A DNA stretch of 64,000 nucleotides from Pisolithus tinctorius (Eukaryota > Basidiomycota > Agaricomycetes > Boletales > Pisolithaceae), in assembly GCA_024663395.1 (NCBI GenBank), contig JANFAH010000007.1, positions 1,550,001 to 1,614,000 on the forward strand. Reading direction: 5' to 3'. Below the pieces are notes generated by a model. The model did not search any database. It was not told the DNA's origin and worked only from the letters and a program-made list of their open reading frames with translations. A program made the position numbers and the translations under genes. Of this stretch, positions 56,945 through 64,000 are shown piece by piece (positions within the stretch are counted from its first letter, which is position 1; the number at the start of each line of letters is the position of its first letter).

Positions 56945-59406
56945 ATGGCCGGCTTGGAACCGGAATGCGAGATTCCTGTTACTTTAGCAGAGGTCGAACG
57001 TCATGAGAAAATTGCCTGCGACTATGCTTTGCAAAAGAAGGATACGATATCAGATGCAACTGTCGAAAAGGTTGATCCCCTTCACGAGGGTTTGGAATTT
57101 CCAACCGAGGAAGAGCTCGTCACCCTTCGCAAAATGCCAGATGCCATACCGTGGACTGCTTATAGTTGGTTTTTACTCTTGCGCACGTACCGGCGTCCCC
57201 TGACCTAGTTTGGCAGTGATCGCCGTCGTGGGACTGGCTGAACGATTTTCTGTGAGTATTTGTGCTTTGTGACATTTGAAGTCGAGCCCACTGAGGTATT
57301 TTGCGTCATGCGTAGTACTACGGTGTGTGTTCTTTGACTTTTCATATCAGCTCTTCAACTTCCTTTCCCGTGACAGGTGCAAGCGCGGTCTTCGTAAGTC
57401 TTGCTTTGTTCTTGCCGAACGTTCGGTAGTGCCTCACCGAGTGTGGCAGGTAAATTTCATTCAACAACCACTCCCACCCCATTCAACCACCGGCGCAGAC
57501 GGGTTGCATGGCCAATCCGGTGCTCTTGGAAGGGGTCAACAAATGTCCGCAGGCCTCACGACCTTTTATCAGTTCTGGTGTGTAATGCCCAGTGGGTGCT
57601 CACCTCACGACCAGATATCTCACGTCTACACAGGTCGTTCGTAACGCCTATTGCAGGTGCCTACGTTGCGGACACGTATTGGGGTCGCTACAAAACCGTT
57701 TGTGTGTGCGTCGCAATTTCCATGTTCGGTCAAGTTATCATGATTATCTCGGCCGTACCTGGTATCATTGGAGGCAATGCCTCTCTCGGTCTTTTTATTC
57801 TTTCTTTGATCGTCACTGGCATGGGGGCCGGCGGGTTCAAGTCCAATATCTCCCCTCTGGTAGCGGAACAGTACCGCCGGACAAAGATGTTTATCTCGGT
57901 AACGAAGACAGGGGAACGCGTGATTATGGACCCCAGCTTGACAACGTCTAGAATTTACATGGTCAGATGTGATGCCCTTCGGTCCCTATGATTTAGAGCT
58001 CATGTTACACCAGTATTTTTACTTCTTCATTAACATCGGCGCGCTCGTGGGTCAGGTAGGTGTGGTATACGTGGAAAAGGTTCGAGTTAAATGGTGTTCC
58101 TACCTTTGTTTGATTGTTCAGTCTTTCCGTCCAGTTCATCGGGTACTGGCTGGCCTATACTCTTCCGACCGTTGTTTTCCTTCTTTCCCCCTTGGTCTTG
58201 TGGTATGGACACGGCAAGTATCACACTTCACCGCCGACGGGTTCAGTGCTCGCCACTGCGATCCGTGTCTGGCGTTTTGCTATGCGCGGAAGATGGTGCT
58301 GGAATCCTATCAAGACCATTCGGAACCTCACCGCCGACGACTTCTGGGAGAGTGCCAAGCCAAGCAAGGTGGTCGGTGAAAAACCGGCGTGGATGAAGTT
58401 TGATGATAACTGGGTAGAAGAGGTTCGGCGCGGATTTAAAGCTTGTTCTGCGTTCTTGTGGTTCCCGATTTATTGTGAGTTGCTACTTGTGATGCATGGT
58501 GGGCGATGATGCGGAACGGAACTTGCAGGGTTGTCGTACAATCAATTGAACAACAATTTAACGTCGCAAGCTGCCACCATGAGCACACACGGTCTACCCA
58601 ACGACGTTCTTCCTGATCTGGATCCTTTGGCTCTCATCATCTTCATCCCGCTGTGCGACTTGGTTGTGAGTACCTTACTTCCTTCCCTCATTATTTATAG
58701 TTTACGACGGCCCTGCTAGCTCTACCCAGCTCTCGTCCGATGGAGGATCAACTTTAGACCCCTGCAAAGAATCGCTCTTGGGTTCTATACCGGTGCTGCA
58801 GCGATGGCGTGGGCGGCCGTCGTCCAGCACTACATTTACAAGGTAATTTTCCATGTTCCTATGTGAAACCATCTGACGGATACCTAATCATCAGACAAAT
58901 CCATGTGGATACTATGCCGGTACCTGTGTCGACAACAACGGGAATCCATTGGTATCCCCCTTGAACGTGTGGATTCAGAGCGGATCGTGAGTACCTGAGT
59001 TTTCACTTCGTTTCTCTTCTCTGACAACAATTCATCCGTGCGTGTCTTCAGATATGTTTTGATTGCATTTAGTGAGATCTTTGCCACGATCACGAGTATG
59101 GAGTATGCGTTCACTAAGGCACCGAGGAACATGCGGTCACTCGTCATGTCTATGCTCCTCTTTACGAATGCTATCGCATCTGCCATAGGCGAAGCCTTTG
59201 TTTGTGAGTACCTTGTCGCATATTGCTACGTGGGTGTATGCTGACCACTGGCGGTAGCCCTCTCGACTGACCCGCTGCTCGTTTGGAACTACGGTTCCAT
59301 CGCTGTTATATGTGGCATTTCTGGCATTATTTTCTGGATCCTCATGAGGAAGTTGAATTCTGAGGAAGACGAATTGAACAATATGGCCGAAGGACGGTTT
59401 GATTGA
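56945..59406 (+). CDS. PTR2: Proton-coupled oligopeptide transporter (PTR2/POT family)
   Basis: Thirteen exons, from 56945-57164 to 59258-59406, give 597 residues with frame kept at every join. The protein is a plasma-membrane di/tripeptide-proton symporter of the major facilitator superfamily. Motifs seen are GLAERFSYYG (POT ExxER-like), NFIQQPLP, FYQFW, TPIAGAYVADTYWGRYKT, GMGAGGFKSNISPLVAEQY, KTGERVIMDPSLTTSRIYM, YFYFFINIGALVGQ, FWESAKPSK, WLSYNQLNNNLTSQAATM, NVWIQSGSYVLIAFSEIFA, EYAFTKAPRNMRSLVMS and a last helix GISGIIFWILMRKLN. Exons 3 and 4 are microexons of 7 nt (57316-57322) and 17 nt (57377-57393), inferred because they restore YYGASAVFVNFIQQ. Nothing suggests damage. Confidence 0.9.
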
Positions 59407-60129
59407 TGGTCTGGACGTCGAGTGTTTACTTTTTGGGGGTTTTGGGCGATGCATTGTGTATTATTCATGATGGTGTTAGCAAATTGAACATTGGTCGACC
59501 GTCGACGCGGTCAGTCCTGGCGTGACAAAAAATTGTATGGAGGCGACAGATCCAAACGATGGCGACTACCAACCACCACAAAATTCTGCCACAATCACAG
59601 GGATGGGCATTGGTTCCAAAACATGTGTCATCATTGTAATCGTGGAGGGATCAGATATGTATTGGAGCCGCTGGCGGATGACTCAATGACCACTCCCAAG
59701 CACCGTACAATCACTGCGGAAATGGGTTTTTAATCAGGTCTGGAGATAGTCGGGTCAATGACAATAACTGTTGTATATCCCGAGGGTAGCTACTCCTAAT
59801 AATATGTCTGAATATAGTGCCGAAGTGTTCTCGTTTCGGAGCATAATCTGGTCGGATTTGCATGCCTATCACCATGATGATTTTTACCTTTGTGACAATA
59901 ATCAGATCAGATTCAAATGTGACTATGAGCTATGTACACTGAGTTAAATCATATAAATGCAATTGATCCTCCCACCTTCAGTCATGTTTTTCAGGATAAC
60001 CAGATCAGATTATATTTGATGAGTGCCTAGTACAATGCGTGCTTCCAAAATGCCTACCCAGTGCCCCCAGCCATGCAAAAAAATCACCCACATTTGCTTG
60101 CTCCCCTCATCAGTGAACAGTAGGATACA
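59407..60129. other. Intergenic stretch downstream of PTR2
   Basis: This is A/T-richer DNA without a recognisable gene. It contains the repeated word TCAGATCAGATT/CAGATCAGATTATATT near 59900-60015. Confidence 0.45.
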
Positions 60130-62253
60130 ATGCATTCGCAGAGGCTCACAGGTGGCACCCCACCACTGACGCCTGGGTCCCAGTTGATGAGCCAGGAGGG
60201 AGCTCATCACAGTCATCACGTACCACAGACCCAGACACACATGACGCCTTCCAGCTCCTTGCACCTTCAACACCAGAGACTTCCAAGTGGTGGAGCAATG
60301 CCTGGATCCCAGTCGTTGAGCCAGAATATTAATAGTATCGTGCATGGACATCATGTACCACAGATGAACATGGTGCCCTCAAACACCCTGCAGGGCACTC
60401 ACCTCCCTTCCGCACCAGGCCTAGATGATCCATTTGGTCCTGGCCCTGCTCAGTGAAGAGACCATGGTGGACCATCGGTCAGTCACTACTAATCATCATT
60501 GTCAGTCGATCAACTCACCCTATCTGCCAAGCTCTTGTCACCTGCATTCTCCTTTGATATGATGGAGCCGACTGGTGCTGTTGATTTGCAGGGATCACAG
60601 GATGAGGTATCCTATCCACACCAAGGAAACCAATCAAGCCAACATCTCGGCTTCATTCCTTACCATGGGGGTGTCAATGGTCATGATGAAACGTCCTTCT
60701 CATATGCTGGGAGACCTTCCCATAGTCAGTTGAATGGCAGAGGATGTAGTGAGATGCCAATGGAAGACTATCAGACTCTGTATTTAGCATCCCACTCTTG
60801 AACTGGATCTTACCAAGGAGACCAGCTTAACTTGCATGCTATGGTTGCACAGCTCATGGTTCATGTCAAACACCTCAGCGAGGCCAACACCAGCATGGAA
60901 GAACAGCTTACCAGCATCAGGGAGGCAACCGAATCTCTTGTTTTGCACCTTGAAACTGTCAAGCAAATGCTTGGAGAACTGCAGGAGAAATGTGTGGATC
61001 AACAGATGCATACTTCATCAAGAACAAATTCAAATGACCATTCTGTTCTCAAGGTATGTTATGCTATCATTCAGTATTGGAGTGCGCACTCACCAGGCAC
61101 CAGTCTATTATCCAGCTGCTCTTCTCTCACATGTGTGGAATCGAGTGTGAAGGGACGAAAAGAAACCATGTTGCAGCTCTTGCTGCTATCAAACCACTTG
61201 AGAATGACAAACCTTTCATATTGACAAGTGACAGCATGTATCTTTGGTGCCCCAACTGGCTTGGTAATGTAGATGACAAACTGAATGACATGTTCATTAA
61301 AGAAGTTGCTGAGCATGTCTTTAATAATGAAAAGGTATCATCTGGTAGCACACGATTAATATGTGAATTGTGAGCACTCACCTGTTGTGCAATATTAGAG
61401 CCAGAGGGAGCAGCTCCAATTGAAAACCATACCAGACAAGTCTTTTGACCTCCAAATAATGAAGGATTGCACCAAGACATATTTCCAAACAATCCACAAG
61501 AGGGTAAAAGAGGAAATGAGTGATCAAGGTGCACATAGGATGAAGGAGAGGCTGGGACAGAATCATCAGTGAGCTTGACATGTTACAGTACTTAACCTCT
61601 CACACATATCATGCCCAAGTATGCCTGACACACTGGTAGGTTGCAACTGCTAGATGCAAGGCTGTGTCACAGTACAAGGCGGAAACTGGACATCAGGGCA
61701 CAGAAGCCCTCATCCTTACCAATCTCAGGTCTGATATTATTAGCTGCAATGACAACAAGGTTAGTGACAACACACTCCAATGAAGGAAGGATGCAGAGGT
61801 TGGGCAATCTGCAAACTGGGTTGTAGGTCATGCTTGGCACTCAGTTGATGTAAGTTAAATTCATATCTGAGTGGCAAAGGTGACTCACGAATCTGGCCAT
61901 ATAAGTATGTTGCATTTTTGTGCTATCTGAGTTTGCATGCCATGAAGCAGCAGCAAGATGTAATTGAGGACCCTAATGCCAGTATGAGTAATACGGATCA
62001 GGAACTGCAGTGTAAACATCATAAGACCACAAAGAAGGTGCACAAATGGGTCTTTGACATCACCCCGAAGCATTCGAGTTGTGATGTGCCACTGGTGAAG
62101 GCCATGGTCTTCAGGGCAATGGTAGATGAGAGGTGGTTAGATGAACATCTGGGGATGGTGGTGCATGAGGGCATCAGCTGGCTAAAAGGGTTCTATTCCC
62201 ACTGTGGGGAGCAGGTATCTGCTACCAATTATGGGGTGTGGGCTCCACCCTAG
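60130..62253 (+). pseudogene. Decayed multi-exon orphan gene (coiled-coil protein)
   Basis: A chain of plus-strand exons reads as one protein. It starts with a His/Gln/Ser/Pro-rich start (MHSQRLTGGTPPLTPGSQ, with an internal repeat), followed by a DQLTLSAKLLSPAFSFD segment and a coiled coil (LSEANTSMEEQLTSIREATE and onward, 60838-61040). Next comes a soluble part (KRNHVAALAAIKPLENDKPF, YLWCPNWLGNVDDKLNDMF) and a C-terminal KHSSCDVPLVKAMVFRAMVD region ending at 62253. A TGA near 60799 interrupts a coherent frame (SHS-stop-TGSYQGDQLN), which fits CGA decay, and CpG is sparse. No family was recognised; it may be a gene carried or duplicated by mobile DNA. Confidence 0.4.
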
Positions 62254-64000
62254 GGATAGGTGATCTGAAGGGGTGAGTTCAACCCAAGGGGAGTCGCTCT
62301 AGCAGTAGGAGGGTTGAGGGAATGAATGCAACTGAATTGCCTGAGTTGCTCAACCTGTAAATGAAAAGCACGATGGATTAAAGAGTGCACAGGCCTCAGG
62401 CTAGCCTGGAAAGCTGTCACAACTATGCCTGCAGCTCAGTGCTAGGCAAGGAAAGGTGAAGGGGTCATGTCAATGTCATTACTCTGCTTCCTCTCTCTGT
62501 CTCTAACTCAGGGCTTCAAAAGTTGTTATTTTCCTGTCAACGAAGACAGGTATATGTGTAGCTACATGCCAAGTATGTAACTATGAAGTAAGCGATGTCA
62601 AAGGTGAAAAGATCAATAGGAAATGATGGGAATTAGGTGAGGTCGACATAATGAGGGCCATGAGGCCAGAATAGCATTGGTAATCAAAAGAGAGACTAAA
62701 TGTAAATGAAGTGAAAGTGATCCAAATAGAAGCAAACAAGCAGAGAATGAGAATGACAGCAAAGTGCTTACATAACCCATAGTGCGGACCTGAAGAGTGC
62801 TGGTGTGGGACATGACTTCTGAGAAGTGTGCGACTAGAGGAAGGCTGAAGGGAGAATTCCCTAGAATTGTCCCAAGGGGCACTGTGTGGAAGGAGAAGTC
62901 AAGAATGAGACTAGAAGGTGGTGAGGGAATTCGAGCGAGAGCCACAGAATTTAATTCTGGACAGATGTGGACACATGAAGGACTGTGAGAGGGGTATACG
63001 AAATTCCGAGAAGCTGATTTGTGCCAGGAGAAGTGTATTTTGAGTGAGGGGGATACGGGAAAAGGTGTACAAGACTGGGGGGGATGCAAGAGACATGAAG
63101 ACCACTGGAGATGCTGTAGATGCTGTAGACTCAATATATGCACTTAGACTCTGAAAACTCTCGAACTTGCAGGATGCACGCTGATGGTGACTCTAAAGGT
63201 GGGTGTCCTATTTCCAACATCATGGCAGAATTATATAGTACAAGGGAAGTAGGTACAAGTTGGAGTAAGGTGGGGCAGAAAAACTAAAAGACTGGAAAAT
63301 AAAGGAAAGGACATCAGATGTCAACGAATTACAGATGCATGTGAAATAGTCCAGTGGGTAGTAGACAAGAGTAAGAACAGGACAACGGTAAGGGGTATCT
63401 TCCAACAGGACGAGGGTATGCGTACAAGTGGGAGATGGAGCTGAATGACACAGGAGGGCAGAGCGTAGCATACTGGAACGAAGTCCAGCTTGTGGAATTT
63501 AGGGCAACAGGGGAAAGTGGAGTTTTTTAGAGGAAAGTGGCACAGATGACTGGTGATGTGGCTGAGCAGTGGCATGGCTACTGAATTCTGGATGACTCTG
63601 CATGAATGTGGAATTTCTGGATCAGCATTTTGATGACTGAGTGACATGCGGAAGGTTGGTAGAAACTCTGAAGGTGACAGGGGTTGGGAGGGAACATGAG
63701 GACATGAGCAGGAAAAATTCTGAAACAGGTTTGTCATAGAGGCCTGCGGAATTTAGTGACAGATTCCTGTTCCAGCCTCAGGGAGTATATGGCTCCCTAC
63801 ACCTCCCAGGGACTTTGAATGCTGACCATCCTCGGTCAGACTGAACCGAGATGCGACAGAGACGAGTGGAACTTCGGCAGATGTTACGTAACAATGATGG
63901 CATGTGGTCAGAATTCTGCCTCGTGCAGAGGGAAATTCCACATTGTATGAGATGGCCCTGCAGAATTTAAACTCACTCAGAGGGCAGCTCACTGCTCATC
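62254..64000. other. Purine-rich stretch without a recognised gene
   Basis: The plus strand is rich in A and G (GGAATGAGA, GAGGAAAGTGG and similar), with words such as GAATTC and GGAATTT recurring. The minus-strand open frames here are Ser/Pro/His-rich by composition only. No LTR ends, repeats or domains were found. Confidence 0.35.

Noticed and set aside
62613..63143. A 176-codon minus-strand open frame rich in Ser, Leu, His and Pro
   Set aside because: It results from purine-rich plus-strand composition. It has no motif, no splice partner and no conserved start.

Overview
The window is nuclear DNA of a filamentous basidiomycete, most likely a mushroom-forming Agaricomycete. Host genes have many 45-70 bp GT..AG introns. 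The mobile DNA includes a KDZ-class giant transposon with a TET/JBP dioxygenase, Tad-like LINEs, a Copia element and an IS630/Tc1-mariner element. No bacterial feature, rRNA, tRNA or CRISPR array was seen.

Layout. (1) 1-616: 5' part of a cystathionine gamma-synthase-like gene, minus strand, cut by the window edge. (2) 1,576-40,215: one block of mobile elements nested four deep. LINE A (1,589-5,417 and 36,655-40,202; 13-bp target duplication) was split by a Copia element (5,418-36,654; 215-bp LTRs). Copia was split by LINE B (7,531-32,695; 15-bp duplication). LINE B was split by an 18.6-kb KDZ transposon (12,527-31,115; 8-bp duplication). Two solo LTRs (33,920-34,633 and 37,165-38,044) also sit in the block. 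(3) 40,216-43,315: no recognised gene. (4) 43,316-44,425: perilipin-like lipid-droplet protein, minus strand. (5) 45,375-49,583: a 4.2-kb IS630/Tc1-mariner element with two apparently intact genes, a DD34E transposase and a 642-aa Zn2Cys6 protein. (6) 50,301-59,406: host genes: a VPS3/TGFBRAP1-like tethering subunit (minus, N-terminus missing), a TBC1D20/Gyp8-like Rab GAP (plus) and a PTR2 peptide transporter (plus). (7) 60,130-62,253: decayed multi-exon orphan gene; the remainder is unassigned.

How it fits together. The KDZ element has about 125-bp terminal inverted repeats, two different subterminal tandem arrays (129-bp and 169-bp units) rich in GGGCCCG palindromes, and five genes: a Zn2Cys6 protein (+), the CxC2/KDZ transposase (-), two orphan genes (+) and a TET/JBP 5-methylcytosine dioxygenase (-). 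The oldest layers (LINE A, Copia, one solo LTR) have almost no CpG. The two Copia LTRs differ mainly where one has TG and the other CA, the expected decay of a methylated CpG. The younger layers (LINE B, KDZ, the other solo LTR) keep CpG but already show stops explained by CGA to TGA. The locus therefore records cytosine methylation and decay acting on transposons, with a transposon carrying a methylcytosine oxidase at its centre. Splice sites and exon joins were worked out by eye. For the perilipin, mariner, TBC and PTR2 genes the exon lengths keep frame throughout; the other multi-exon models are approximate.
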